64,000 nucleotides of DNA. Origin: Bog-756 sp963845485. GTDB lineage: Bacteria; Actinomycetota; Acidimicrobiia; Acidimicrobiales; RAAP-2. A program made the position numbers and the translations under genes. Shown in pieces: positions 1 to 10,504 of this stretch (position 1 is the stretch's first letter; the number at the start of each line of letters is the position of its first letter). Under the pieces are notes generated by a model. It saw nothing but the letters and a program-made list of their open reading frames with translations. It made no database searches and was not told the origin of the DNA. The DNA lies in contig CAWJSI010000012.1 in assembly GCA_963845485.1 (NCBI GenBank), forward strand, positions 248,001-312,000, written 5' to 3'.

Positions 1-2
1 TC

Positions 3-96
3 GACGGCAGTGCCCGGCACCGTTTGGACGAATTGAAGGAGCACCTCCTCGTTTCCGAGGCGGCCTACCAGATCCCTGAGGGAAGGAAACCAGCCG

Positions 97-104
<8 letters not shown>
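3..104 (+). CDS. atpH: ATP synthase F1 delta subunit, C-terminal fragment (partial)
   Basis: The left edge holds the last 33 codons of a gene read in the third frame, ending in TGA at 102-104. The fragment begins DGSARHRLDELKEHLL, which matches the conserved C-terminal end of F1 delta subunits (an Asp-Gly-Ser followed by an Arg-Leu-rich helix). The delta subunit joins the F1 head to the peripheral stalk. The stop overlaps the atpA start by eight bases, so the two genes are probably translationally coupled. The tail after the conserved helix (VSEAAYQIPEGRKPADG) is longer than usual. The rest of the gene lies outside the window, so the identity rests on the short motif and on gene order. Confidence 0.7.
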
Positions 105-1620
<1,516 letters not shown>

Positions 1621-1623
1621 CCC

Positions 1624-2574
1624 ATGGCCGGAGGTCAGGAACGCATCCTGCGTCGACGGATCAAGAGCATCCAGTCGACCAAGAAGATCACGAAGGCCAT
1701 GGAGCTGATCGCCGCGTCCCAGATCGTGCGGGCCCAGGGCAGGATCGCCGCGGCCAAGCCCTACCAAGAGGGCATGGCCCGCATCGTGCTCGAGACCGCG
1801 CTCGGGGACCCCGATGCCGCCGGCCGCCTGCTCGGCACGCCGGAGAACGTCTCGAAGGTGGCGGTGCTCTCGGTGGTGGCCGACCGGGGCTTGTGCGGTG
1901 GGTACAACACCTTCGTCTTCCGGGCGACCGAGCGGCTTCTCCACGGGTTCGACAGCGCCGGCACCGAGTGGCGGCTCTTCACGGTGGGCAAGAAGGCCCA
2001 GAGCTACTTCCGTTACCGGGGCCAGGACGTCGAGCAGTCCTTCCTCGGCATGAGCGAGCGTCCGACCTTCACCGATGCCCGGGCCGTGGCTGCGGCCGTC
2101 CTCACCCCGTTCATCAACGGCGAGGTGGACCAGGTCATGATCGTCACCACCCGCTTCCTCTCGGCCGGCAGCCAGAAGGTGGACGTGCGCCAGCTCCTCC
2201 CCCTCGTGGATCCCCGGGCCGTGGCCGAGGCCGATGACGCCGCCCCGGCCGAGCCCGACGGGCCGCAGGGCTACACCGAGTTCGAACCCGACGCCGCCAT
2301 CCTGCTCGAGACCCTGGCCCCCCGGGCCGCCGAGACCGAGATCTTCGGCGCCCTGCTCGAGGCCTCGGCCTCCGAGGTCACCGCCCGGCAGCGGGCCATG
2401 GCCGCAGCCACCGACAACGCCGGCGAGCTGATCAAGAAGTACTCCCGGATCATGAACCGGGCCCGCCAGGACTCCATCACCACCGAGATCATGGAGATCG
2501 TCGGCGGGGCCGAGGCTCTCCGGGCCGGCTCCGACGAGGACGAGGGCGGCCTCGTCATCGAGGCCAGGGTCTGA
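1624..2574 (+). CDS. atpG: F1F0 ATP synthase subunit gamma
   Basis: The 316-residue product is the gamma subunit, the central rotating shaft of F1. The N-terminal helix (RILRRRIKSIQSTKKITKA) and the C-terminal helix (ITTEIMEIVGGAEAL) that form the coiled-coil shaft are both clear, and the central domain carries the conserved SDRGLCGGYN-type segment as ADRGLCGGYNT. It is slightly longer than the usual 285-300 residues, with extra acidic and alanine-rich sequence around residues 195-215 and a charged C-terminal tail. It starts three bases after the atpA stop, which implies coupled translation. Confidence 0.97.
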   Translation: MAGGQERILRRRIKSIQSTKKITKAMELIAASQIVRAQGRIAAAKPYQEGMARIVLETALGDPDAAGRLLGTPENVSKVAVLSVVADRGLCGGYNTFVFRATERLLHGFDSAGTEWRLFTVGKKAQSYFRYRGQDVEQSFLGMSERPTFTDARAVAAAVLTPFINGEVDQVMIVTTRFLSAGSQKVDVRQLLPLVDPRAVAEADDAAPAEPDGPQGYTEFEPDAAILLETLAPRAAETEIFGALLEASASEVTARQRAMAAATDNAGELIKKYSRIMNRARQDSITTEIMEIVGGAEALRAGSDEDEGGLVIEARV

Positions 2575-2666
2575 GCCATGGTCCACCAGTCATCCACCCG
2601 ACCGCCCCCAGCCGGCGCCATCCCGCAGTTCGCTCTCGCTGACCAACCGAAGGAATCCACAGAATC

Positions 2667-4112
2667 ATGACGACCACCGCACCCCAGCCGACCACGACCG
2701 ACACCCTCCCCTCGGGACGGGTGGTGGCCATCGCCGGCCCGGTCATCGACGTCGAGTTCCCCCCGCACGCCCTGCCCGAGATCAACGGCGCCGTCGAGGT
2801 CGACGTGACCCTCGAAGGCAACAAGGAGCTCATCGTGGCCGAGGTGGCCCAGCAGATCGGCGACGGCCGGGTGCGCTGCATCTGCCTCAAGGCCACCGAC
2901 GGACTCACCCGGGGAGCCGAGGTCCGCAACCTGGGCCGCGGCCTCGTGGTCCCGGTGGGAGATGCCGTGCTCGGCCACGTGTTCAACGTGCTCGGCCAAC
3001 CCCTCGACACCGACTCCATCGGTGAGGCCGAGGACTACTGGGAGATCCACCGCAACGCCCCGGCCTTCGACACCTTGGAGCCCCGGGCCGTCATGTTCGA
3101 GACGGGCATCAAGGTCATCGACCTCCTCGAGCCCTACGTCCAGGGTGGCAAGATCGGCCTGTTCGGCGGGGCCGGCGTGGGCAAGACCGTGCTCATCCAA
3201 GAGATGATCAACCGGGTGGCCACCAACCACGGTGGTGTGTCGGTGTTCGCCGGGGTGGGGGAGCGGACCCGTGAGGGGACCGACCTCTGGATCGAGATGC
3301 AGGAGTCGGGCGTCATCGAGAAGGCCGCCCTGGTCTACGGACAGATGGACGAGCCTCCCGGCGTGCGCCTCCGGGTGGCCTTGGCCGCTCTGACCATGGC
3401 CGAGTACTTCCGGGACGTGAAGAACCAGGACGTGCTCCTCTTCGTGGACAACATCTTCCGCTTCGTCCAGGCCGGCTCCGAGGTCTCCACCCTGCTCGGG
3501 CGGATGCCCTCGGCCGTGGGCTACCAGCCCACCCTGGCCGACGAGATGGGCCAGCTCCAGGAGCGGATCACCTCCACCCGGGGCCGCTCCATCACCTCGC
3601 TGCAGGCCGTCTACGTCCCCGCCGACGACTACACCGACCCCGCCCCCTTCACCACCTTCACCCACCTCGACGCCACCACCGAGCTGTCCCGCGACATCGC
3701 CTCGCTGGGCATCTACCCGGCCGTGGACCCCCTGTCGTCGACCTCCAACATCCTGGCCCCCGAGATCGTGGGTGAGCGCCACTACAACGTGGCCCGCCGG
3801 GTCCAAGGTGTCCTCCAGCGGTACAAGGAGCTCCAGGACATCATCGCCATCCTCGGACTCGACGAGCTGTCCGAAGAGGACCGGGTCACCGTCACCCGGG
3901 CCCGCAAGATCCAGCGGTTCTTGTCCCAGCCCTTCAACGTGGGCGAGGTGTTCACCGGACTGAAGGGTGTGACCGTGCCCGTCGAGGAGACCGTGGAGTC
4001 GTTCGAGGCCCTGGTCAACGGCGAGCTCGACGAGGTACCCGAGCAGGCCTTCCTCAACGTCGGTGGTGCTGAGGCCGCGTTGGCCAAGGCGCACTCGCTC
4101 GAGAACAGCTGA
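2667..4112 (+). CDS. atpD: F1F0 ATP synthase subunit beta
   Basis: The 481-residue catalytic beta subunit carries the P-loop GGAGVGKT at 167-174, the GERTREG segment and the ATP-synthase alpha/beta signature PAVDPLSSTSN. The C-terminal DELSEED motif, the contact for the gamma shaft and the epsilon brake, is present unchanged. The first 15 residues (TTTAPQPTTTDTLPS) are a low-complexity extension often seen in actinobacterial AtpD. An ACCGAAGGAAT ribosome-binding site lies just upstream of the ATG. The 92-base gap after atpG is the widest in the operon but shows no convincing hairpin. Confidence 0.98.
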   Translation: MTTTAPQPTTTDTLPSGRVVAIAGPVIDVEFPPHALPEINGAVEVDVTLEGNKELIVAEVAQQIGDGRVRCICLKATDGLTRGAEVRNLGRGLVVPVGDAVLGHVFNVLGQPLDTDSIGEAEDYWEIHRNAPAFDTLEPRAVMFETGIKVIDLLEPYVQGGKIGLFGGAGVGKTVLIQEMINRVATNHGGVSVFAGVGERTREGTDLWIEMQESGVIEKAALVYGQMDEPPGVRLRVALAALTMAEYFRDVKNQDVLLFVDNIFRFVQAGSEVSTLLGRMPSAVGYQPTLADEMGQLQERITSTRGRSITSLQAVYVPADDYTDPAPFTTFTHLDATTELSRDIASLGIYPAVDPLSSTSNILAPEIVGERHYNVARRVQGVLQRYKELQDIIAILGLDELSEEDRVTVTRARKIQRFLSQPFNVGEVFTGLKGVTVPVEETVESFEALVNGELDEVPEQAFLNVGGAEAALAKAHSLENS

Positions 4113-4130
4113 TCGGGGCCGGAACGAGCG

Positions 4131-4652
4131 ATGGCCGACACCAACCTGTTCACGATCAACCTGGTCACCCCCGAGCGCGTGCTCGTGTCGGGACTGGCCG
4201 CCGAGGTGATCCTCCGCACCGGCGAGGGTGACATCACCTTCCTGGCTGGCCACACGCCGCTCGTGGGCACGGTCGAGCCCGGGGTGGTCCGGGTCGTGCG
4301 CGACGAGGGTGAGGACGAGCGGGTGGCCGTCCACGGCGGCTTCGTCCAGGTGGAGCAGAACGTGGTGGGGGAGGACGGCGAGCCCGTGGCCTCGGGCACC
4401 CGGGTGACGCTGTTGATCGGGGTGGCCGAGTTGGCCGACGAGATCGACGTGGACCGGGCCCGGGTGGCCCTAGAGGCCGCCGAGGCCCGGGTGGCCGAGC
4501 TCGGGGGCACCGGTCGGAGCACGGGTTCGGGCTCGACTCCGGGCGAGGGCGACGAGCCCGACGCCGAGCTGGTGGAGGCCGAGGCCGAGCTGCGTCGGGC
4601 CCAGGTCCGCCTGGAGGCCGTCGACGCCTCCACCTCAGCCACCACCGGCTGA
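4131..4652 (+). CDS. atpC: F1F0 ATP synthase subunit epsilon, extended C-terminal domain
   Basis: The epsilon subunit couples F1 to the c-ring and can inhibit ATP hydrolysis. The N-terminal beta-sandwich (about 1-100) is standard, including GEGDITFLAGHTPLVG. The C-terminal helical hairpin is unusual: between helix 1 (DRARVALEAAEARVAEL) and helix 2 (ELVEAEAELRRAQVRLEAV) lies a Gly/Ser/Glu-rich linker of about 22 residues. The protein is 173 residues long, against about 130-140 for typical epsilon subunits. It begins 18 bases after atpD and closes the visible atp operon. Confidence 0.93.
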   Translation: MADTNLFTINLVTPERVLVSGLAAEVILRTGEGDITFLAGHTPLVGTVEPGVVRVVRDEGEDERVAVHGGFVQVEQNVVGEDGEPVASGTRVTLLIGVAELADEIDVDRARVALEAAEARVAELGGTGRSTGSGSTPGEGDEPDAELVEAEAELRRAQVRLEAVDASTSATTG

Positions 4653-4671
4653 GCCCCCCGGCCGTGCTGGC

Positions 4672-5100
4672 ATGAGGCGGCCATGGGCCCTGCTGGCCTG
4701 CTCAGTCCTGGCCCTCGGCCTGGTGGGCTGTTCGACCGCCACGAGCACGCCGTCAGCGGCGCCGACCGGCTGTCACGGCACCAGGTCCACCGGCCATCTG
4801 GTCCTCTCCGACGCCAACCCCGTCCCCGTCGTCCGGGCCGTGCCCGGTACGTGCATCAAGGTGAGCGTCCCCCCGTCGGGGTTCCTGGGAAAAGTCACCG
4901 AGCCACCACGGGTCACCCCTGACGGCCGGCTGGCGCTGGTGTCGGACACTCTCGGGGCCAACGGTGGCCGGACTGTCTACTACTCGGCCGTGCGGTCGGG
5001 AACGGCCACGGTCAGCTCGACTGTCGACGTCCAGACCAACCAGGAGGTTCCGGAGTGGTCCGGTCTCGTCGTAGTGGGGCGACCACCGGCGTCGGGGTGA
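4672..5100 (+). CDS. Predicted lipoprotein of unknown function
   Basis: This is a 142-residue protein with a lipoprotein signal peptide: basic start MRRPW, a hydrophobic core and the lipobox LVGC, which predicts lipidation on Cys20 and anchoring on the outer face of the membrane. The mature part is Thr/Ser-rich at first and then looks like a compact beta-rich domain (CIKVSVPPSGFLGKV, TVYYSAVRSGTATVSSTV). I recognise no named family. It begins 19 bases after atpC in the same direction and may share the transcript, but no functional link to ATP synthase can be inferred. Confidence 0.8.
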   Translation: MRRPWALLACSVLALGLVGCSTATSTPSAAPTGCHGTRSTGHLVLSDANPVPVVRAVPGTCIKVSVPPSGFLGKVTEPPRVTPDGRLALVSDTLGANGGRTVYYSAVRSGTATVSSTVDVQTNQEVPEWSGLVVVGRPPASG

Positions 5101-5304
5101 GGGCCGTGCCACTCGCGATCGTCCTCAGCTCACTCCCGCGCTGACCATCGTCGAGTCGGAGAAAGCAGCCCCCGATTCTGAAGACACATCACGGGTGACG
5201 GCCAAAAACGGGGGTATCGAGTTGACCTTCCGCCGTGATACAAACTCCTTCGACGAGCGACACGATTCGGTGCGCTGCAACGGACTGGGCGAAGGTGGGG
5301 ACCG

Positions 5305-6957
5305 ATGCTGAACCGGCGTGGGTGGATGGGCTCGTTGGCCGCCTGTGTGGTCGTGGTACTGGGTGCGTTGACGCCGGCGGGAACCGGGGGTGCGGCTGCA
5401 CCACTGGCCGGTCACGTACCGAGCGGCTCCCACTCGACTCGTTCGCACATCTACAACGGGCCGGACAGCTACTGGCTGGTGGCTGCCGACGGCGGGATCT
5501 TCTCCTACGGTGATGCCGAGTTCAACGGCTCGGCCGGAGGCTCGCCGCTCAACAAGCCCATCGTGGGCATGGCCGCCACCCCGGACGGTGGGGGGTACTG
5601 GCTGGTGGCCTCGGACGGTGGGATCTTCTCCTACGGTGACGCCACCTTCTACGGGTCGACCGGGGGCATCCATCTGAACAAGCCCATCGTGGGCATGGCC
5701 GCCACCCCGGACGGCGGCGGGTACTGGCTGGTGGCCTCGGACGGCGGGATCTTCTCCTTCGGGGACGCCACCTTCTACGGGTCCACCGGGGGGATCCACC
5801 TCAACAGGCCCATCGTGGGGATGGCCACCGACCCGCTCACCGGTGGCTACTGGCTGGTGGCCTCCGACGGCGGCATCTTCACCTTCCACGCCCCGTTCCT
5901 CGGCTCGGCCGGGGCCATCGCCCTCAACAAGCCCATCGTCGGGATGTCGGCCAGCCCGGACGGCGGCGGCTACTGGTTGGTGGCCTCCGACGGCGGCATC
6001 TTTGCCTACGGGACGGCCCAGTTCCACGGTTCGGCGGGGGGAATCCACCTGAACGAGCCCATCGTGGGCATGGGGGCCACCAACGACGGTGGCGGCTACT
6101 TCCTCGTGGCCTCCGACGGCGGCATCTTCGCCTACGGAGACGCCCACTTCGCCGGCTCGGCCGGCGGCACCCACCTGAACAGCCCGATCGTCGGGATGGC
6201 CGTCCTCCCGGCGTTCACCCCGTTTGCCACGGCCATGGCCCGGACGCCCACCGGACAGGGCTACTGGGTGGCCGGTGACGACGGAGAGGTGCTGAGCTAC
6301 GGGGACGCCGTCTTCTACGGCGATCTGTCCGCCGAGGTGCTGGACCAGCCCATCGTGGGCATTGCCGCCACACCCGACGGACGGGGCTACTGGCTGGTCG
6401 ACGCCTCGGGGCACGTGACCCCCTTCGGTGATGCCGGGAACGACGGCTCGATCAGCGATCCGACCGACTCGGTGGTGGGCATCGTCTCGGACCCGTCGAG
6501 CAACGGGTACTGGCTGGTCAACGAGGGTGGTGGGGTCTTCTCCTTCGGCGGCGCCCACTACTACGGCTCAACGGGCGGTTACCACCTAAATGTTCCGATC
6601 GTAGGAATGGCGGCCAACCACACCGGTGGGGGCTACTGGTTGGTGGCCGCCGACGGCGGCCTGTTCACCTTCGGGGACGCCCAGTTCGACGGCTCGACCG
6701 GCGGCACGGCGATCGACTCGCCGATCACCGGCATGGCCTCCACGTTCGACGGGGGTGGGTATTGGCTGACCACCGAGGACGGCTCGGTCTACGCCTTCGG
6801 TGACGCCACCGGGGGATCGCCCCTCTCCCACGACCTGGGGGGCAACATCGCCACCGGTATCGTCAGCACCCCGAGCGGGCTCGGCTACTGGCTGGTCGAC
6901 ACCTCGACCAACATCTACACCTACGGCAACGCCACGCCGTTCGCCTTCAACTCCTGA
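5305..6957 (+). CDS. Secreted protein of 12 GYWLV-type repeats, probably a beta-propeller
   Basis: The 550-residue protein begins with a signal peptide (MLNRRGWMGSLAACVVVVLG, cleavage probably near GGAAAP). The remainder is 12 imperfect copies of a unit of about 42-45 residues whose core reads GGYWLVASDGGIFSYGDA, followed by FYGSTGG, LNxPIVGMA and TPDGG. The first units are nearly identical and the last ones are degenerate (GYWVAGDDGEV, GYWLVDTSTNIYTYG). Gly/Asp/aromatic-rich units of this length fit blades of a beta-propeller, which is inference. Such repeat proteins occur in many Actinobacteria, especially Acidimicrobiia, without an assigned function. A surface-binding or wall-associated role is possible. 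Confidence 0.85.
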   Translation: MLNRRGWMGSLAACVVVVLGALTPAGTGGAAAPLAGHVPSGSHSTRSHIYNGPDSYWLVAADGGIFSYGDAEFNGSAGGSPLNKPIVGMAATPDGGGYWLVASDGGIFSYGDATFYGSTGGIHLNKPIVGMAATPDGGGYWLVASDGGIFSFGDATFYGSTGGIHLNRPIVGMATDPLTGGYWLVASDGGIFTFHAPFLGSAGAIALNKPIVGMSASPDGGGYWLVASDGGIFAYGTAQFHGSAGGIHLNEPIVGMGATNDGGGYFLVASDGGIFAYGDAHFAGSAGGTHLNSPIVGMAVLPAFTPFATAMARTPTGQGYWVAGDDGEVLSYGDAVFYGDLSAEVLDQPIVGIAATPDGRGYWLVDASGHVTPFGDAGNDGSISDPTDSVVGIVSDPSSNGYWLVNEGGGVFSFGGAHYYGSTGGYHLNVPIVGMAANHTGGGYWLVAADGGLFTFGDAQFDGSTGGTAIDSPITGMASTFDGGGYWLTTEDGSVYAFGDATGGSPLSHDLGGNIATGIVSTPSGLGYWLVDTSTNIYTYGNATPFAFNS

Positions 6958-6982
6958 GGCCTGCGAACGGGGAGGTCCTCAG
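6954..6982. terminator. Candidate bidirectional terminator hairpin between convergent genes
   Basis: An inverted repeat CTGAGG (6954-6959) / CCTCAG (6977-6982) spans the stop codons of the repeat protein (+) and glpX (-), which converge here. There is no clear T-tract, as is usual in high-GC actinobacteria. Support comes from position and symmetry only. Confidence 0.4.
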
Positions 6983-7974
6983 CCGAACTCGATGGCGCTG
7001 TACTCGGCCAGCTTGTGCAAGGGGTGGCGGGCCTCGATGAGCCGGACCGTGCCCGACTTGGACCGCATGACGAGGGACTGGCTGGTGGCGCCGAACTCGT
7101 CGTAGCGGACCCCGTGGAGCAGCTCCCCGTCGGTGATGCCGGTGGCGGCGAAAAAGCAGTTGTCCCCGCGGACCAGATCGTCGGTGGTGAGCACGGCGTC
7201 GAGGTCGTAGCCGGCGTCGATGGCAGCCTGGCGCTCGCCGTCGTCGCGGGGCCACAGGCGCCCCTGGATCTCCCCGCCCATCGACTTGAGGGCGGCCGCG
7301 GCGATGACCCCTTCGGGGGTTCCTCCGATGCCCACCAGCAGGTCCACCCCGGTGTCGGGCCACGAGGTGGCAATGGCTCCGGCCACGTCGCCGTCGGTGA
7401 TCAGCCGGATCCGGGCCCCGGTGGCCCGCACCGAGGCGATCAGCTCGGCGTGGCGGGGACGGTCGAGGATGGCCACGGCCAGGTCCCGGACCGAGGTGCC
7501 CTTGGACTTGGCCACCGCGGCCAGGTTGTCCTCGATGGACATGGTGATGTCGATGGACCCGGCCGATCGGGCCCCGACGGCCAGCTTCTCCATGTAGACG
7601 CACGGTCCCGGGTCGAACATGGTGCCCTCTTCGGAGACGGCGATGACGGCCAGGGCCCCACCGCGACCGAGGGCGGTCGGCGTGGTCCCGTCGATGGGGT
7701 CGACGGCGATGTCGGCCTTGGGAGGCGTCCCGTCCCCGATGCGCTCGCCGTTGTAGAGCATGGGGGCGTTGTCCTTCTCGCCCTCGCCGATGACCACGAC
7801 GCCGTCCATCGACACACTGGACAGGACGATCCGCATGGCGTTGACCGCGGCGCCGTCGGCACCTTCTTTGTCCCCCCGTCCCATCCACCGTGATGCGGCC
7901 AACGCGGCCGCCTCGGTGACTCGCACGAGCTCCATGGCCAGATTGCGGTCGGGTGCCTGGGGGGAAGTCGTCAC
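6979..7974 (-). CDS. glpX: Fructose-1,6-bisphosphatase, class II (GlpX)
   Basis: The 331-residue enzyme hydrolyses fructose 1,6-bisphosphate to fructose 6-phosphate in gluconeogenesis. The metal-binding motifs of the class II family are visible: the acidic IGEGEKDNAPMLYNGE segment around residues 61-77 and DPIDGTTPTALG around 92-104, plus GIGGTPEGVIAAAALK near 216-231. Length and motif order are standard. It is transcribed away from the neighbouring murA, and no FBP class I gene is seen. It starts with ATG and the alternatives look worse. Confidence 0.96.
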   Translation of the reverse strand: MTTSPQAPDRNLAMELVRVTEAAALAASRWMGRGDKEGADGAAVNAMRIVLSSVSMDGVVVIGEGEKDNAPMLYNGERIGDGTPPKADIAVDPIDGTTPTALGRGGALAVIAVSEEGTMFDPGPCVYMEKLAVGARSAGSIDITMSIEDNLAAVAKSKGTSVRDLAVAILDRPRHAELIASVRATGARIRLITDGDVAGAIATSWPDTGVDLLVGIGGTPEGVIAAAALKSMGGEIQGRLWPRDDGERQAAIDAGYDLDAVLTTDDLVRGDNCFFAATGITDGELLHGVRYDEFGATSQSLVMRSKSGTVRLIEARHPLHKLAEYSAIEFG

Positions 7975-8085
7975 GGAGGTAGACGATAGTGGCTGGCGGC
8001 CGAGGCAATCCGATCCGGGGCCGGCGGGCCTCCGGACGCCGAGGGCCCCAAATCAGCCGCGACGGTCGCGGCGCGGGCCATACTG

Positions 8086-9372
8086 GTGCGCGTGGACCGC
8101 TTCGTCGTCATGCCCAACGGTCCCCTGGAGGGGACGGTCCGGGCCGGCGGGGCCAAGAATTCGGTGCTCAAGCTCATGGCGGCCTGCCTGTTGGCCGAGG
8201 GCCGCCACGTCCTGACCAACGTCCCCCGCATCACCGACGTCGACATCATGGGCGAGCTGCTCGGGGCCATGGGTGTCGACGTGCGGCGGGGCGACACCCC
8301 CGACGAGCTGGTGGTCACCACACCGGCCTCGGTGATCCCCGAGGCCCCTTACGAGCTGGTGGAGAAGATGCGGGCCTCGGTGGTGGTGCTCGGCCCGCTG
8401 CTGGCCCGCCACGGTTGGGCCAAGGTGTCCCTTCCCGGAGGAGACGACTTCGGCCCCCGCCCCATCGACATGCACCTCCACGCCCTGACCTCGATGGGTG
8501 TGACCTTCACTTCCTCCCACGGCTACGTGGAGGGACGGGTGGAGTCGACGGTGGCCTCGGTGCCCCGGCTGGTGGGCAACCGGGTGGTGCTCGAGTACCC
8601 GAGCCACACCGGCACCGACAACGTCCTGATGGCTGCCACCCTGGCCAAGGGGACCACCGTCATCGAGAACGCCGCCCGTGAGCCGGAGGTGACCGACCTG
8701 GCCGCCTTCCTCAACGCCATGGGTGCCCGGATCACCGGGGCGGGCACCTCGCGGATCGAAGTGGAGGGGGTCGAAGCCCTGCACCCCACGCGCCACGCCG
8801 TCATCCCCGATCGTCTGGTGGTCGCCACCTTCATGGTTGCCGCCGGTCTCACCGGTGGCGACGTGGTGGTGGAGGACGGCCGTCCCGACCACATGGACAT
8901 GCTCATCGCCAAGCTCTCGGCGGCGGGCCTCCACATCACCCAGGAGCCCGAGGGACTCCGGGCGGTCCGGGCGCGCACCGACCGGCTCCAGTCGGTGGAC
9001 GTGGCCACCCTTCCGTATCCGGGCTTCGCCACCGACTACAAACCCCTCTTGGTGACGCTGCTCACCGTGGCCGACGGTGTGGGGATCGTCACCGAGAACC
9101 TGTTCTTCGGCCGGTTCCGCTACGTCGAGGAGCTGCGCCGCATGGGTGCGGACATCCGCACCGAGGGACACCACGCGGTGGTGCGGGGGGTCAGCGCCCT
9201 CTCGGGCGCCCCGGTCCGGGCCTTCGACGTGCGGGCGGGAGCGGCCCTCGTGCTGGCCGGACTGGTGGCAGAGGGCGAGACGGTCATCACCGACGCCCAC
9301 CACGTCGACCGGGGCTACGAGGACCTCTGCGCCAAGCTGGCCTCGCTCGGGGCCAACGTCCGCCGAGCCTGA
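8086..9372 (+). CDS. murA: UDP-N-acetylglucosamine 1-carboxyvinyltransferase with active-site Asp
   Basis: MurA transfers enolpyruvate from PEP to UDP-GlcNAc, the first committed step of peptidoglycan synthesis. The 428-residue protein has the two repeated EPSP-synthase-like domains and the conserved start GTVRAGGAKNSVLKLMAA. The catalytic loop reads PGGDDFGPRPIDMH, so Asp120 stands where E. coli MurA has Cys115, the residue alkylated by fosfomycin. The same Cys-to-Asp change is known in Mycobacterium tuberculosis MurA and gives intrinsic fosfomycin resistance, so this protein is predicted to be insensitive. The GTG at 8086 is used here. Another GTG two codons later is equally possible. Confidence 0.95.
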   Translation: MRVDRFVVMPNGPLEGTVRAGGAKNSVLKLMAACLLAEGRHVLTNVPRITDVDIMGELLGAMGVDVRRGDTPDELVVTTPASVIPEAPYELVEKMRASVVVLGPLLARHGWAKVSLPGGDDFGPRPIDMHLHALTSMGVTFTSSHGYVEGRVESTVASVPRLVGNRVVLEYPSHTGTDNVLMAATLAKGTTVIENAAREPEVTDLAAFLNAMGARITGAGTSRIEVEGVEALHPTRHAVIPDRLVVATFMVAAGLTGGDVVVEDGRPDHMDMLIAKLSAAGLHITQEPEGLRAVRARTDRLQSVDVATLPYPGFATDYKPLLVTLLTVADGVGIVTENLFFGRFRYVEELRRMGADIRTEGHHAVVRGVSALSGAPVRAFDVRAGAALVLAGLVAEGETVITDAHHVDRGYEDLCAKLASLGANVRRA

Positions 9373-9406
9373 CGTCCGGTCCGGGGCCGGATACGCTCGA
9401 CACTCC

Positions 9407-10411
9407 ATGCCGGCCTCCCCCGCCAACGATCCCGCCGCGCTGTTCGACGCCGCCCGGGGGGGCAGCCAGGCCTCGCTGGCCCGTCTGCTGTCGCTGGTGG
9501 AGCGGGGTGGCCCGCCGTCCCGGGCCGTGGCCGCCCTCGCCTACACCACACCGGGGGACGCCTACTCGGTGGGGATCACCGGTGCTCCCGGTGCGGGGAA
9601 GTCGACCCTCACCGACCGCCTGGTCGCCCTGGCCCGCACCGAGGGGCTGAGCGGGCCCGACCGGGTGGCCGTCCTGGCCGTGGACCCCTCGTCCCCCTAC
9701 TCGGGCGGCGCCATCCTCGGTGACCGGGTCCGCATGCCCAGCCACGCGCTCGACGACGGCGTCTACATCCGGTCCATGGCCACCCGCGGACACCTGGGCG
9801 GGCTGGCCGTGGCCGTGCCCGACGCCGTCCGCGTCCTGTCGTCGGTGGGCCTGCCCGTGGTGTTGGTGGAAACTGTCGGGGTCGGCCAACAAGAAGTCGA
9901 GGTGGCCGCGGCTACCGACACCACCGTGGTGGTGGTCAACCCCGGATGGGGCGACGCCATCCAGGCCAACAAGGCCGGCCTGCTCGAGATCGCCGACCTG
10001 TTCGTGATCAACAAGGCCGACCGCCCCGGGGCGCGGGAGACCCGCCGGGACCTCGAGCTCATGTTGGACCTGACCGAGCTGGGACCGTGGCGGCCACCCA
10101 TCGTGGAGACGGTGGCCTCGACGGGCGACGGGGTGGACGAGCTGTGGAAGGCCATCGGCCAGCACCGCAGCCACCAGATCGACCAGGGCACCCTGGCCCT
10201 CCAGCGCCGGGCCCGGCTGGAGCGCGAGTTCCGCCAGATCCTGGTGGCCCGACTGTCCGAACAGATCGACGCCGTGCTCGACGGGGGCGGGGTGGACGAC
10301 ATCAGCGCCGCCATGCTGGGGGGCGAGATCGACCCCTATCGGGCCGCCGACCGCGTGCTCGACCGGGTCGTCACCCCGGACTCGGTGCCCGGGTCCGGAC
10401 ACCGGGGGTGA
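9407..10411 (+). CDS. meaB: MeaB-type G3E GTPase, methylmalonyl-CoA mutase chaperone
   Basis: MeaB (ArgK family) protects and reloads adenosylcobalamin-dependent acyl-CoA mutases. The 334-residue protein has the P-loop GAPGAGKST, the base-specificity motif NKAD and the family segments AVDPSSPYSGGAILGDRVRM (first part) and ETVGVGQ. The ATG at 9407 is chosen because upstream codons in this frame lie inside murA. It begins 34 bases after murA. No mutase subunit lies in the window, so its partner must be encoded elsewhere, which suggests propionate or branched-chain catabolism in this organism. Confidence 0.92.
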   Translation: MPASPANDPAALFDAARGGSQASLARLLSLVERGGPPSRAVAALAYTTPGDAYSVGITGAPGAGKSTLTDRLVALARTEGLSGPDRVAVLAVDPSSPYSGGAILGDRVRMPSHALDDGVYIRSMATRGHLGGLAVAVPDAVRVLSSVGLPVVLVETVGVGQQEVEVAAATDTTVVVVNPGWGDAIQANKAGLLEIADLFVINKADRPGARETRRDLELMLDLTELGPWRPPIVETVASTGDGVDELWKAIGQHRSHQIDQGTLALQRRARLEREFRQILVARLSEQIDAVLDGGGVDDISAAMLGGEIDPYRAADRVLDRVVTPDSVPGSGHRG

Positions 10412-10504
10412 TCGGGGGCGTAGCCGACAGCGATGCCGTCGGATTCACCACATTGACGTCTCAGGTTCACCTTCGGGTCGCGAGCGCAGAGGTAGCGTGC
10501 CAGG

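Noticed and set aside
5125..6558. Long minus-strand frame under the repeat protein with its own apparent repeats
   Set aside because: The repeats (VGEDAAVGGHQPVA and similar) only mirror the forward repeats; there is no start signal and no family match.
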